39,328 nt of DNA from an uncultured Methylococcaceae bacterium. Its GTDB lineage: Bacteria; Pseudomonadota; Gammaproteobacteria; Methylococcales; Methylomonadaceae. The DNA lies in contig CAJXMF010000024.1 in the NCBI GenBank assembly GCA_913056195.1, positions 1 to 39,328 on the forward strand, read 5' to 3'. This document shows positions 24,273 to 33,388 of this stretch, one piece after another; position 1 is the stretch's first letter; each line of letters starts with the position of its first letter. The notes below the pieces were generated by a model. That model was given only the letters and a program-made list of their open reading frames with translations, ran no database searches and was not told the origin of the DNA. The position numbers and the translations under genes were made by a program.

Positions 24273-25742
24273 GTGAGCAGTCAAGCAATCAATTCAAGCG
24301 TTTCTAAAGTCATTCGTCCATTATCAATGGATAAATTGAATGGCGGTCAAAAGCTGGCGGTACATTATTTTACAGTTGCCATGATTCTGTTTATGGCACA
24401 ACTGCTATTCGGTCTGCTCGCCGGTATGCAATATCTGATGCCGGATTTTTTGTATAACACCCTGGATTTTAATGTAAACCGTATGGTGCACATCAACGCT
24501 ATGATCGTGTGGATGTTATATGGTTTTATCGGTTCGATTTACTGGTTTCTGGAAGATGAAAGCGGTGTTGAAATTGTAGGCCTTAAATGGGGTAAGATCG
24601 CCTTCTGGGTGTTGACGGTTGCCGTCACCATTGTGGTATTGGTTTATTTACTGGTGCAAACCGGCAGTGGTACAAAGAGCAGCATCTGGCTGATTAACGA
24701 AGGAAGGGAATATATTGAAGCGCCACGGTGGGCGGATATCGGTATCGTAGCGGTGGTACTGGTGTTTTTTTACAATGTCGCCGCTACCTTTTCTAAAGGT
24801 AAATGGTCGGGAATTGCCGGTGTGTTGACGCTGGATTTAGTCGCGCTGGCGGGGTTGTATATAGCCGGTATGTTTTATACGACGAATATCAGTGTTGATC
24901 AATATTGGTGGTGGTGGGTCATTCATCTGTGGGTTGAAGCGACCTGGGAAGTGCTGGTGGGTTGTATTATGGCCTGGAGTCTGATGACCCTGCTGGGTGT
25001 GCGTCGAAAAATCGTTCAGACCTGGTTGTATATTGAGGTCGCGCTGATGTTTGGTTCTGGCATTTTAGGGTTAGGGCATCACTATTTTTGGATTGGTACG
25101 CCAGAATACTGGCTGACCATCGGTGGATTCTTTTCTGCCTTGGAGCCGATTCCATTAGTGGCGATGGTGGTACATTCCATATACGATTCGGGTGTCCATC
25201 ATTTTAAAACGCGTAATCACCCCGCATTTGCCTGGATTATCGCGCATGCCTTTGGTAATTTTTTTGGTGCGGGCGTCTGGGGCTTCATGCATACCTTGCC
25301 ACAAATCAATTTGTATACACACGGCACGCAATGGACGGCCTCTCATGGGCATTTGGCTTTCTTCGGCGCCTATGCGACGATCAATATCGCCTTCTTCTAC
25401 CTGGCGGTGCAAAAAATGCGCGGCGATTGTTGGATGGGTGGCAATATGCCGGACAATGGCTGGAAGTGGAAAGCCGCTATGGTGTTATTAAACTTAGGCG
25501 TGGTGGGGATGACCGTCGCCTTGTTGATTGCAGGCTATGAACAATCCTTTATTGAACGGGCAGTGGAAGGTTCGACCTGGGGCGGTTATTTTGCGGCACA
25601 GAGCCATCCGTGGTTTATTCAGGCTATGGTTTGGCGCATGGTGTTTGGGGTGATGACTTTTATCGGTGGTATTTTGCTATTTTGGGATTTACTCACCATC
25701 GGTAAATACGAGCCGCGTCCGGCTGTGGGTGTCAGTCAGTGA
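24273..25742 (+). CDS. norB: Nitric oxide reductase subunit B (cNor type)
   Basis: A 489-residue heme-copper-family protein with about twelve helices. H73 (NRMVHINAMIVW) and a later His of HGHLAFFGAY match heme ligands. HLWVEATWEV carries the metal-site His and two Glu, and GHHYFWIGTPEYW gives the double His, with the conserved Glu in ALEPIPLVAMV. These residues mark NorB rather than a cytochrome oxidase. GTG start at 24273 follows GAGGAGG. The activation genes norQ and norD are not next to it. Confidence 0.95.
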   Translation: MSSQAINSSVSKVIRPLSMDKLNGGQKLAVHYFTVAMILFMAQLLFGLLAGMQYLMPDFLYNTLDFNVNRMVHINAMIVWMLYGFIGSIYWFLEDESGVEIVGLKWGKIAFWVLTVAVTIVVLVYLLVQTGSGTKSSIWLINEGREYIEAPRWADIGIVAVVLVFFYNVAATFSKGKWSGIAGVLTLDLVALAGLYIAGMFYTTNISVDQYWWWWVIHLWVEATWEVLVGCIMAWSLMTLLGVRRKIVQTWLYIEVALMFGSGILGLGHHYFWIGTPEYWLTIGGFFSALEPIPLVAMVVHSIYDSGVHHFKTRNHPAFAWIIAHAFGNFFGAGVWGFMHTLPQINLYTHGTQWTASHGHLAFFGAYATINIAFFYLAVQKMRGDCWMGGNMPDNGWKWKAAMVLLNLGVVGMTVALLIAGYEQSFIERAVEGSTWGGYFAAQSHPWFIQAMVWRMVFGVMTFIGGILLFWDLLTIGKYEPRPAVGVSQ

Positions 25743-25755
25743 TTTATCGTTTTGC

Positions 25756-26091
25756 ATGACTGAAATTTTCGCGATTGCAGCTATTCTCATGGCAGGCCAG
25801 TTCTGGTGGTCTGCCATGAGAGCACGCGAATTGGCGCTCAATGCAGTGATGCGCTATTGCCGAAAAATGCAGCTTGCCTTGCTGGATGATTGTGTGGCGT
25901 TGACAGCGACCTGGCTCAAGCGTGATCAACGCGGAAAATGGCAGCTCTGGCGCCGTTACAGCTTTGAGTTTACCGTCACAGGCTATGAACGCTATCAAGG
26001 TCAGATAACCTTACTGGGACAAAAAATCGAACGGATTATTACAGAGCCTTATCGTATAATCGATGACCCCGATTCAAACACGCTGCATTAA
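25756..26091 (+). CDS. DUF3301 family protein
   Basis: A 111-residue protein with an N-terminal helix (about 3-16) and the DUF3301 features FWWSAMRARELAL and CRKMQLALLDDCVAL, then WQLWRRYSFEFTVTGYERYQG. The function is unknown. ATG at 25756 is 13 bases after norB; the open frame extends back into norB but without reason to use it. It is paired with the DUF2956 gene 3 bases downstream, a pairing known in gammaproteobacteria such as Vibrio. Confidence 0.8.
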   Translation: MTEIFAIAAILMAGQFWWSAMRARELALNAVMRYCRKMQLALLDDCVALTATWLKRDQRGKWQLWRRYSFEFTVTGYERYQGQITLLGQKIERIITEPYRIIDDPDSNTLH

Positions 26092-26094
26092 ACG

Positions 26095-26442
26095 ATGAAA
26101 AAACACACCAACACGACGACTCCATCGCCACAAACCCAGGAGCAAGCCCTGAAAATAGCGCGGGCCACGCAAAGACCCGGGCAAACCAAAGAACAGACCA
26201 AACTGATTGCCCAAGGCATTCAGAAAGGTATTGAACAATACAAAAAACAACAAAAAGCCAAAGCGCGGGAACTCGATAAAAATCTGAAAAAAGTGCGTCG
26301 GCAACTGCAGCAGGCAGACGATACAAGGCAGGAGACATCAGAGCGGCCAGCTGACATTGTGGTTAAACAGAGCAAACTGGCCTGGATTTTATTGATTTTA
26401 AGCTGGTTGTGTTTTGCCGCTTATGTGTTTTTTATCGCTTAA
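26095..26442 (+). CDS. DUF2956 family protein
   Basis: A 115-residue protein, Lys/Gln-rich and highly charged from about 15 to 75 (QTQEQALKIARATQRPGQTKEQTKLIAQGI), with one C-terminal membrane helix (about 95-113). This matches DUF2956, whose function is unknown. It follows the DUF3301 gene by 3 bases and is probably cotranscribed. Confidence 0.8.
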   Translation: MKKHTNTTTPSPQTQEQALKIARATQRPGQTKEQTKLIAQGIQKGIEQYKKQQKAKARELDKNLKKVRRQLQQADDTRQETSERPADIVVKQSKLAWILLILSWLCFAAYVFFIA

Positions 26443-26461
26443 TCTAAAAATTGTACCGGCT

Positions 26462-26860
26462 TTACACATTTGCCATATTGGCAATTTCGACATCGGCAAT
26501 AATTTCAATCGCATTCCCATCAGGATCCCGACAAAACAACGCCTGTCGTCCTGAGATACTCACGGTGTAAGGGATGTCGGCATCATCCAGTCGCTGTTTT
26601 ACCGGCGTAATATCGGCAACAGTCACCGCAACATGACGATCACGCCCGCCATGGGGAGGACGCCCGGTTTTAGGATCGGGGCTGGGTAATTCCAATAAAT
26701 GAATCTGACAATCACCGACTTTCAACCAGGCACCAGGAAAGGCCAGTTTGGGACGATTGGTTTGCTCCATACCTAAAGTATCGATATAAAATTTTAACGA
26801 CTCTTGTGTATTGGAAACCAGCATACTGGCGTGATGAAGTCTGTATTCGATTTTTGTCAT
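26462..26860 (-). CDS. VOC (glyoxalase/dioxygenase fold) family protein
   Basis: A 132-residue protein of the vicinal-oxygen-chelate fold: two beta-alpha-beta-beta-beta halves, beginning RLHHASMLVSNTQESLKFYIDTLGM and later HVAVTVADITPVKQRLDDADIPY, ending with FCRDPDGNAIEIIAD. Metal-ligand candidates are the first His (about residue 9), a His near 75 and the final Glu. The substrate is not predictable. It lies 45 bases downstream of hyi and may belong to the same minus-strand unit. Confidence 0.85.
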   Translation of the reverse strand: MTKIEYRLHHASMLVSNTQESLKFYIDTLGMEQTNRPKLAFPGAWLKVGDCQIHLLELPSPDPKTGRPPHGGRDRHVAVTVADITPVKQRLDDADIPYTVSISGRQALFCRDPDGNAIEIIADVEIANMANV

Positions 26861-26905
26861 AAAGTGTAAGGTTTTTAGTCCGAAGATGCGCCATTATAAC
26901 CTGAT

Positions 26906-27685
26906 TTAACGAAAATGCTGCCACCGCTGTAATGATTGCAACGTATCATGTGTCGGCCGATATTCTGCGCCACACCAGCCACGATAAGCGGACTGATCAA
27001 TCAACTTGAACAGGTGTGCAAAATCGACCTGTCCGCTACCTGGCTCGCTCCGGCCAGGGCAATCGGCAAACTGAATATGGCCGATTTTATCTACATGCTG
27101 TGCTAAAAAACCGGCGCAGTTTTCGCCCATTTTCTGCATGTGATAAATATCATATTGCATCGCCAGGCCAGGGTGATTCAATTCGGCGAGAATATCGAGC
27201 ATCGCCTGGCCAGAGTCAATCAAAAATCCCGGCATATCCTGGGTGTTGACGGCTTCGAATACCGTTGTGATGCCTAACGGACTAAAACGCTCGGTGGCGT
27301 AGAGCAGGTTTTCCTTGAATGTCGCAACATAGTCGGCTTTCCGGGCTGCGTCAAAACAGCAGCCCGGCAAGATATTGATTGCCTCAGGTTTTAATGCCTC
27401 GGCATAGCGCAGTGTTTGCTCAACGGCTTGACGAAACCGGGCTTTTTTTTCAGGAATAGCGGCCAGGCCTTCGCCGCCTTGCAGCAATGTGTCGGCATCG
27501 ACGTTAAATAACACCAGTTTAAGTTGATGTTGCGCTAATTGTTGTTTGATCTGTTCAATCGATAGACTGTACGGGAACTGGATTTCAATCGCGTTAAATC
27601 CGGCCGAACGCGCCGCTTCAAAGCGTTCGATCAGCGGTTTTTCGGTAAATAATAAACTAAGATTTAAGGAAAATTGCAGCATCAA
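26906..27685 (-). CDS. hyi: Hydroxypyruvate isomerase
   Basis: A 259-residue TIM-barrel protein of the Hyi family length. Metal-site blocks are TTVFEAVNTQDMPGFLI (near 140), LAMQYDIYHMQKM (near 175), IGHIQFADCPGRSEPGSG (near 205) and the closing GAEYRPT. Hyi converts hydroxypyruvate and tartronate semialdehyde. It overlaps the upstream reductase gene by 4 bases, so the pair forms part of the glycerate pathway from glyoxylate, but glyoxylate carboligase is not adjacent. Confidence 0.88.
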   Translation of the reverse strand: MMLQFSLNLSLLFTEKPLIERFEAARSAGFNAIEIQFPYSLSIEQIKQQLAQHQLKLVLFNVDADTLLQGGEGLAAIPEKKARFRQAVEQTLRYAEALKPEAINILPGCCFDAARKADYVATFKENLLYATERFSPLGITTVFEAVNTQDMPGFLIDSGQAMLDILAELNHPGLAMQYDIYHMQKMGENCAGFLAQHVDKIGHIQFADCPGRSEPGSGQVDFAHLFKLIDQSAYRGWCGAEYRPTHDTLQSLQRWQHFR

Positions 27686-28557
27686 TCTTTTTCAAACAAG
27701 GTAATCAAGGTGGATGGATCCTGTTCCAGGAAGCCTCGGCCGCCATGTAATTGCATCAGCTGGGCGGCAAGTCCCGACATCGGTATGGCAGAGCCTAAAT
27801 GTTTAGACTGCTCTAATGCCATATTCAAATCTTTTAACAGTGTTTTAGTGCGCCACTTAATCGGTTCAAAGCGATGATTCGCCATTTCCGGGCCGACGAT
27901 CTGCAAGGGCTTGGAATCGGCAAAGCCACCCGCCAGCGCCTGCGGGATTTTATCCGCATCAACACCGGCCTGTTTTGCCAACGCCATCATTTCGGCAATT
28001 ACCAAGACATTACAGCTGACAATCATCTGATTACAAATTTTCGTCATCTGGCCGCTCCCAACGGGGCCCATATGCGTCAATTGCTGATACAAAGGCTGTA
28101 ATATCACGCGGGCGATGGCGATGTCTGCCGCATCGCCACCGGCCATAATCGCCAGCGTCCCGTTTTCAGCGCCCTGGGTGCCGCCTGAAACCGGCGCATC
28201 CACCCAACGGGCACCAAGCTGCCGCGCTTCTTTAGCTAATTGTCGGGTTGTTTCAGGGGATATGCTGGATAAATCAATAATCAGTGTGTTGACTGTGGCG
28301 TGTGGAAAAATGTGTGTACGACTGATCATGTCGACCACAGCCGTATCGGCCAGACACAGCAGCAACACATCCGACTGCCTGACCACATCGGCTACCGTTT
28401 CAGCCGCGACAGCCCCCGCGTCAATCACTGGCTTCAATTTAGCTGCCGAACGGTTCCAGACGGTGACTGAAAAGCCTGCCGCCAACAGGCGTAAACACAT
28501 GGGTTTTCCCATTAAGCCAATGCCGATAAAGCCGATTTTTTGTTGTTGATGTGTCAT
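27682..28557 (-). CDS. Tartronate semialdehyde (2-hydroxy-3-oxopropionate) reductase
   Basis: A 291-residue beta-hydroxyacid dehydrogenase. The Rossmann motif GFIGIGLMGKPM is at the N-terminus, substrate block DAPVSGGTQGAENGTLAIMAGG near residue 120, and catalytic Lys in GSGQMTKICNQ near 170. Position beside hyi makes GarR/GlxR activity (tartronate semialdehyde to D-glycerate) more likely than other family substrates. ATG at 28557 is chosen because it gives family length; the longer frame from 28590 adds 11 unlike residues. Confidence 0.88.
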   Translation of the reverse strand: MTHQQQKIGFIGIGLMGKPMCLRLLAAGFSVTVWNRSAAKLKPVIDAGAVAAETVADVVRQSDVLLLCLADTAVVDMISRTHIFPHATVNTLIIDLSSISPETTRQLAKEARQLGARWVDAPVSGGTQGAENGTLAIMAGGDAADIAIARVILQPLYQQLTHMGPVGSGQMTKICNQMIVSCNVLVIAEMMALAKQAGVDADKIPQALAGGFADSKPLQIVGPEMANHRFEPIKWRTKTLLKDLNMALEQSKHLGSAIPMSGLAAQLMQLHGGRGFLEQDPSTLITLFEKD

Positions 28558-28699
28558 AAAGAATATTTTGAGCCAATACGAACCTGCCATAGATGTGGCT
28601 ATGGTACGGTATGATTATGCTTGCCAGCAAGATTTCTGGACGACAGCAAGTCGTTTTATTTTATTGCGTATCACGATTTCAAAGTGCACCGTAACCATT

Positions 28700-28915
28700 T
28701 TATACACATCGCGAAAAAATCCAATGTCAAGTCGGATTTTATAATTATTTTTCCTGTATAAACACGATAGTATTCGATATAAGTTATTGATTTTTTAGTG
28801 ATAAGCATGGGTGTGTATAAAAAATAACCAATTTGAGTGAAGCATAGGGAAATCGCGGCATCAAGGGACAAAAAAACATCTTATCAACAAAGTTATCCAC
28901 AGAAATTGTGTATAA
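28700..28915. other. Cluster of DnaA boxes in an AT-rich non-coding region (possible replication origin or DnaA-titration site)
   Basis: Four exact TTATNCACA boxes: TTATACACA at 28700-28708 (+), the same on the minus strand at 28812-28820, TTATCCACA at 28893-28901 (+) and TTATACACA on the minus strand at 28907-28915. A one-mismatch box, TTATCAACA, lies at 28881-28889 (+). They lie in a 379-base gap (28558-28936) that is strongly AT-rich between 28720 and 28830 and has no credible gene. Chance would give about 0.01 such boxes in this length. There is no rep or dnaA gene nearby. Confidence 0.65.
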
Positions 28916-28936
28916 ACACAACGTTTAAGGAATGGA

Positions 28937-30202
28937 TTAAACAAATAAAATCACAATCCCTGCCAAGGCACTTACCGCTAATGGCAAGCCGACTCGCAAT
29001 GCCATATAAGATCCGCCAATGATGATGGCTAAACTCCCTTTTATCAGCGTATTTACCGCGGCGGCCAATATAATACCGGTTGCGGCGACCTGTGCATTTA
29101 AATCTTGCAGACTCATGCGTGATAAAGACAGATTGATGGCATCGACATCCATAATGCCGGATAGGGCTGACAGTACCAAAATACCCGCATCGCCAAATCT
29201 GACCATCAGAATTTTACTCAACAACATAATAATGGTCAGAAACAGACCAAATGTCATGGCCGCCTTCAGTTCCAATGGGTTTGAGATCGGTGAGTGAGCC
29301 GATTGCGGCTTATGCGGTACCAAGCGTAAATAAAAGAGTATTGGCAACAGCAAGCAAATTGTCATGACTAATGTTGGAAACCATAAATAATGTAACAAAT
29401 TGACATTGAGAATAGACGCTAACAGCAGCGTGCGCGGAAACATCGTCGAACAGGCGATTAAAATACCCGACGCCAATGCTTGCTGTATCGTCGGGTTGTC
29501 TCGCGCCATACGCGAAAAACTCAAAGTCAGCGCCGTCGAAGACACCAGCCCTGAAAATAAGCCAGTAAATACCGCACCCCGGCGAGGCCCACCGATTTTT
29601 AAGGCAAAATACCCCACAAAAGAAACGGCCGCGATCAATACCACCATCCACCAGATTTCGTACAGATTAAGCGCTTGCCACGGATCATAGGTTCTATTGG
29701 GCAATAAGGGCAAAATCAACACCGAAATCAGCAGCAGTTGCATGATGGCATGTAACTCCTGTTCGTCGATTCTATTCAGCCACCCATGAATAGATGACTT
29801 ATAGCCTAATAATAATGTCGTCACCACAGCGGCAGCCGATGCAATCGACACTTCGCCAAAACCGGCCAACGCACCAAACACAAAAGTCAGTAAGGCCGCT
29901 ACCAGACTGGTCAGACCAATATCCTTATGATAGCCAAAAGTCGTCACGACATAAGCTGTTAGCATCAATAGACATAAACCGACAAAAAACAAACCCAATA
30001 GCCAAGCCTGACTCAACTGTGCCAATATCGCCGAACAACCACCCAATAACCCGATCAAGCCATAGGTTCTGATACCGGCGACGCGCTCACCCTCGTCGGC
30101 CTCACGCTCATGCCAGCCACGCTCCAGTCCAATCAACAGACCTACCGACAGCGCGACAAATAAATGGTAAACGGGTGACTTATCAAGCACAGAATCAATC
30201 AT
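28937..30202 (-). CDS. MgtC/SapB-DUF4010 family membrane protein
   Basis: A 421-residue protein with about twelve hydrophobic segments. The N-terminal part (about 1-140) has the MgtC-type signature GLLIGLERGWHER...GIRTYGLIGLLGG; the rest (about 180-420) is DUF4010, with GGPRRGAVFTGLFSGLVSSTALTLSFSR near residue 205. Members are inner-membrane proteins of unclear transport role, some linked to magnesium or acid stress. It appears to stand alone on the minus strand, just downstream of the DnaA-box region on the other side. Confidence 0.85.
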   Translation of the reverse strand: MIDSVLDKSPVYHLFVALSVGLLIGLERGWHEREADEGERVAGIRTYGLIGLLGGCSAILAQLSQAWLLGLFFVGLCLLMLTAYVVTTFGYHKDIGLTSLVAALLTFVFGALAGFGEVSIASAAAVVTTLLLGYKSSIHGWLNRIDEQELHAIMQLLLISVLILPLLPNRTYDPWQALNLYEIWWMVVLIAAVSFVGYFALKIGGPRRGAVFTGLFSGLVSSTALTLSFSRMARDNPTIQQALASGILIACSTMFPRTLLLASILNVNLLHYLWFPTLVMTICLLLPILFYLRLVPHKPQSAHSPISNPLELKAAMTFGLFLTIIMLLSKILMVRFGDAGILVLSALSGIMDVDAINLSLSRMSLQDLNAQVAATGIILAAAVNTLIKGSLAIIIGGSYMALRVGLPLAVSALAGIVILFV

Positions 30203-30276
30203 AAGTTGTCTTTTATCATCCTCTAAATCAACAGACAGGAAATAATACCTTGGTGGCCAAACAAAACACTTTCAGA

Positions 30277-30849
30277 TCATAGTATGGGCGTAAAGCGCGG
30301 TGCGACAAGCCCTAATTCTCGGTGAAGATGTAGATTTTTGTTGGCCTGACGCATTTTCTGTTGCGAACGCAATAAAAATAATTGCCATTGTTCCAGCACG
30401 AACCACATTAACACAAACCTGCTTATTTGTTGTAATTGCTCCCAGTGTAAATTCCAGTAATCCTGAACGAGATAGCCACTGAACTGATTAGCCGAACTGA
30501 TGGGAAAATCCGACCCCAAAAATAAACTCAGTCTGAATCGGCTGCGCTCCAGGTTTTTAGCGATTTCTCGTAAAAACAAGGCTGGCAAAGGCCCGGCCTC
30601 AACCGATTTTTGCCGCCATTTTGCACTAAACTTAAGGCCACTCTGTGTACCGGATTTGACAATATCTTGGGTCCAGGTGCCTCTAACTACATCGCTTTCC
30701 CCTTCTAATAAAGAAAATACTTGTTCAATTGAAATGGAATGTGCATTTGTGGCAGTTGAGTCAGGAAGCGGAACAGGCGCATTGACGAATAAAAACACAA
30801 TCAACGCAATCAAGGCGAGGCTGTACAGGCAAAAGACCTGAAACCTCAT
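30277..30849 (-). CDS. DUF3365/Tll0287-like single-domain membrane protein
   Basis: A 190-residue protein with one N-terminal membrane helix (about 8-25). The segment LKFSAKWRQKSVEAGPLPALFLREIAKNLE resembles (in its pattern xLPAxFLRExA) the DUF3365/Tll0287-like sensor domain seen before kinases and cyclases; no such effector domain follows. A second hydrophobic stretch (about 140-160) may be another helix. It overlaps the multiheme cytochrome gene by 4 bases. The assignment is tentative; in some families this domain carries a heme site, but no CxxCH is present here. Confidence 0.5.
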   Translation of the reverse strand: MRFQVFCLYSLALIALIVFLFVNAPVPLPDSTATNAHSISIEQVFSLLEGESDVVRGTWTQDIVKSGTQSGLKFSAKWRQKSVEAGPLPALFLREIAKNLERSRFRLSLFLGSDFPISSANQFSGYLVQDYWNLHWEQLQQISRFVLMWFVLEQWQLFLLRSQQKMRQANKNLHLHRELGLVAPRFTPIL

Positions 30850-31589
30850 GATTGTGGCTCCGTGAGGGGCTGGTGATGTTTTTCTTTGGAATAGGGGGAA
30901 TCAGCGCCATTAAAATAGTCTCTGATTTTCTGAGGAGCTAATGCCTTATCAAGTTGTCTGGGTGTCGTCATTATGTGATTACCATGGAAATCATGGCAGC
31001 CAAGACATGTTTCCCACTGTTTCTGTTTGATAAGTTGCGCATGTGATATTGAAATTGGATCCTCCTGGAGTACAAGCTTTTCATGACAGGTTCTGCAGAA
31101 ACCGATGTCTGAAAGCGTGATTCGAACATTGGAATGTTCGGCATGACAAGATATACATGACTGCGGCTGCAATTTTTTTCTGGCTTCTTTAAAGCGGGGC
31201 TCAAAAAACAAGAAAACGGGATGACGATCATCAGGTCGCCGGTGGCAACCAAGACACTGCTCATTGGTGACGGGGCTACGCCCATAGTCGGCGGCTTTTA
31301 GTCTAAGGCCTAATACAAATCGAACATTTGCCTGTATTTGTTGCCTTAAACTGCCCGTTGCTAAACGGTGACAATAATCACAATCGATATTTTGGTGCCC
31401 TGTATTCATTTCTCCCGGTATCAGTAATACTTTATTTTCTGGCAAAAAAAACCATAGGACGCTGCCGGCGCCAACCACCAGTCCTAAACAAATCGCTATA
31501 TTCTGACAAGGTCTTTTTGCTTTTTGCATTGTTTTCCGGGTGATAAACTGGATAAGGCTGACATAAGTGTTTTTAACGTCTACCTTCAT
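30846..31589 (-). CDS. Membrane-anchored pentaheme c-type cytochrome
   Basis: A protein of up to 247 residues with one N-terminal membrane helix (about 28-48) and five CxxCH heme-binding sites: CDYCH, CLGCH, CISCH, CRTCH and CLGCH, plus several other His as possible distal ligands. It resembles the cytochrome c3 / NapC-NirT-related families used for periplasmic electron transfer. An internal ATG at 31529 would remove 20 residues and put the helix close to the N-terminus. It overlaps the DUF3365-like gene, so the two probably work together. The redox partner is unknown. Confidence 0.8.
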   Translation of the reverse strand: MKVDVKNTYVSLIQFITRKTMQKAKRPCQNIAICLGLVVGAGSVLWFFLPENKVLLIPGEMNTGHQNIDCDYCHRLATGSLRQQIQANVRFVLGLRLKAADYGRSPVTNEQCLGCHRRPDDRHPVFLFFEPRFKEARKKLQPQSCISCHAEHSNVRITLSDIGFCRTCHEKLVLQEDPISISHAQLIKQKQWETCLGCHDFHGNHIMTTPRQLDKALAPQKIRDYFNGADSPYSKEKHHQPLTEPQS

Positions 31590-31714
31590 TCACTTTCAAA
31601 CTAACGCTAAAGAAAATCAAAGTCAATATAATATTTTTACAGCTATCAGCCCTTAGCACTCAAGCAATCATCAAGTTATAGTGTAAGATTCTGCGTTTTT
31701 ACTTGAGAGATAGC

Positions 31715-33388
31715 ATGCGTTTTTATTTTGTACCAAATTGTTGGCGTGTATTGTTATTGCTTCTTGTCGTCAGGGCAGGGCCGATTCAGGCGCGGGTGGC
31801 GATTGCCAGTGCGCATCCTTTGGCGACAAAGGCTGGCTTTGAAATGATCGAGCAGGGCGGTAATGTATTCGATGCGGCGGTTGCTGTGAGCGCTGCGCTG
31901 GCGGTGGTTGAACCGGCGGGTTCCGGGCTTGGTGGTGGCGGGTTTTGGTTGCTGCATGATGGCGAAAAGAACAACAGCATCATGCTTGATGGACGTGAAA
32001 AAGCACCGCTGGCCGCACGGGCAGATATGTTTTTGGATGAACACGGTCAATTTAATCCACAGGCGTCAAAAGACGGGGCATTGGCCGCCGGGATTCCGGG
32101 CGTCGCTGCTGCGCTCGTGCATTTATCCGAACATTACGGACGCTTGCCATTAAAGGTTAGTTTGCAGCCGGCGATTCGTTATGCCCGGCAGGGCTTTGAA
32201 ATTGGCCCACGACATCAAAAATTATTACGTTTTCGTTTACACGCCTTGCAGAAAAATCCAGCCGCCGCACGGGTTTTGCTGGATCAGGGAAAAATTCCAG
32301 CCGTAGGTCATGTGTTGCGCCAGCCAGAATTGGCCCGAACGCTTGAATTGCTGGCCGAAAACGGCCGTGCCGGTTTTTATCAAGGTGAGGTGGCGGATAA
32401 ATTACTTGCGTCGATAAAACGCGGAGGCGGTATCTGGACACAGCACGATTTAGACGCGTATCAGGTGATAGAGCGTGCGCCGATTCAGGGCGAATATCAC
32501 GGCATTAAAATCACCAGCGCGGCTTTGCCTTCTTCAGGAGGTATTGTGTTGACGGAAGCCTTGAATATTTTATCGGTTTTTCCACTGGCGCAATTTGATG
32601 CTGTGACGCGGATACATGTGGTCGCCGAAGCCATGCGCCGGGCCTATCATGATCGTGCCTTGTATTTAGGCGATAGCGATTTTGTCGAAGTGCCGGTTGC
32701 GCGATTGCTAAACCCTGATTATGCGGCGGGGCATCGGCAAAGCATTCGACTGGACCGGGCTTTGCCCAGTGCTTATCTCAGCGAAACCGGGTATGAGGCG
32801 GACGCCGGAAAGCATACCACGCATTTTTCCATTATTGATGATAAAGGCAATCGCGTTGCGGCCACGTTGAGCGTTAATTTTCCATTTGGTGCCGCCTTTA
32901 TGGCTGAAGGTACCGGCATATTGCTGAATGATGAAATGGATGACTTTGTCGCCCGACCTGGCGCACAGAATGGTTATGGCCTGGTCGGTGGCGCCGCCAA
33001 TGCGATTGCGCCGGGAAAACGCATGTTGTCGAGCATGACACCGACATTTCTAGACGATGGATCACGTGTTGCGGTGTTAGGAACGCCCGGCGGCAGCCGC
33101 ATTATTTCGATGGTATTGTTGGCGACACTGGATTTTGCGGCCGGACATGGGCCGGAGAGCTGGGTCAATGTGCCGCGATTTCATCATCAATATATACCGG
33201 ATCAGATTCAATATGAAAAAGGCGGCTTGACCGATGATGAAATAAACGGCTTGAAAGCGTTAGGACACAGGCTTAAAGAAAAAGGCTATCGCTACGGTAA
33301 TATGCAGGCGGTGCAGTGGAACCGGAAAACAGGACAACTCACGGCGGCCAGCGATCCGCGTGGTGAAGGTCTGGCACGGGTACGCTAA
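31715..33388 (+). CDS. ggt: Gamma-glutamyltransferase
   Basis: A 557-residue GGT precursor with a signal peptide (about 1-26). The autocleavage and nucleophile Thr is T368 in HTTHFSIID. Downstream active-site elements are SVNFPFG, LLNDEMDDF (with a lid-loop-like segment after it), RMLSSMTPTF and GTPGGSRI. The enzyme cleaves gamma-glutamyl bonds of glutathione in the periplasm. ATG at 31715 has GAGAG 4 bases upstream and is preferred to a TTG at 31703. The PPTase gene starts directly after the stop codon. Confidence 0.94.
   Translation: MRFYFVPNCWRVLLLLLVVRAGPIQARVAIASAHPLATKAGFEMIEQGGNVFDAAVAVSAALAVVEPAGSGLGGGGFWLLHDGEKNNSIMLDGREKAPLAARADMFLDEHGQFNPQASKDGALAAGIPGVAAALVHLSEHYGRLPLKVSLQPAIRYARQGFEIGPRHQKLLRFRLHALQKNPAAARVLLDQGKIPAVGHVLRQPELARTLELLAENGRAGFYQGEVADKLLASIKRGGGIWTQHDLDAYQVIERAPIQGEYHGIKITSAALPSSGGIVLTEALNILSVFPLAQFDAVTRIHVVAEAMRRAYHDRALYLGDSDFVEVPVARLLNPDYAAGHRQSIRLDRALPSAYLSETGYEADAGKHTTHFSIIDDKGNRVAATLSVNFPFGAAFMAEGTGILLNDEMDDFVARPGAQNGYGLVGGAANAIAPGKRMLSSMTPTFLDDGSRVAVLGTPGGSRIISMVLLATLDFAAGHGPESWVNVPRFHHQYIPDQIQYEKGGLTDDEINGLKALGHRLKEKGYRYGNMQAVQWNRKTGQLTAASDPRGEGLARVR

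Noticed and set aside
28115-28549. 144-codon plus-strand frame opposite the reductase gene
   Set aside because: It is the mirror of a clear dehydrogenase with intact motifs; its Ser/Ala-rich translation is an antisense artefact.
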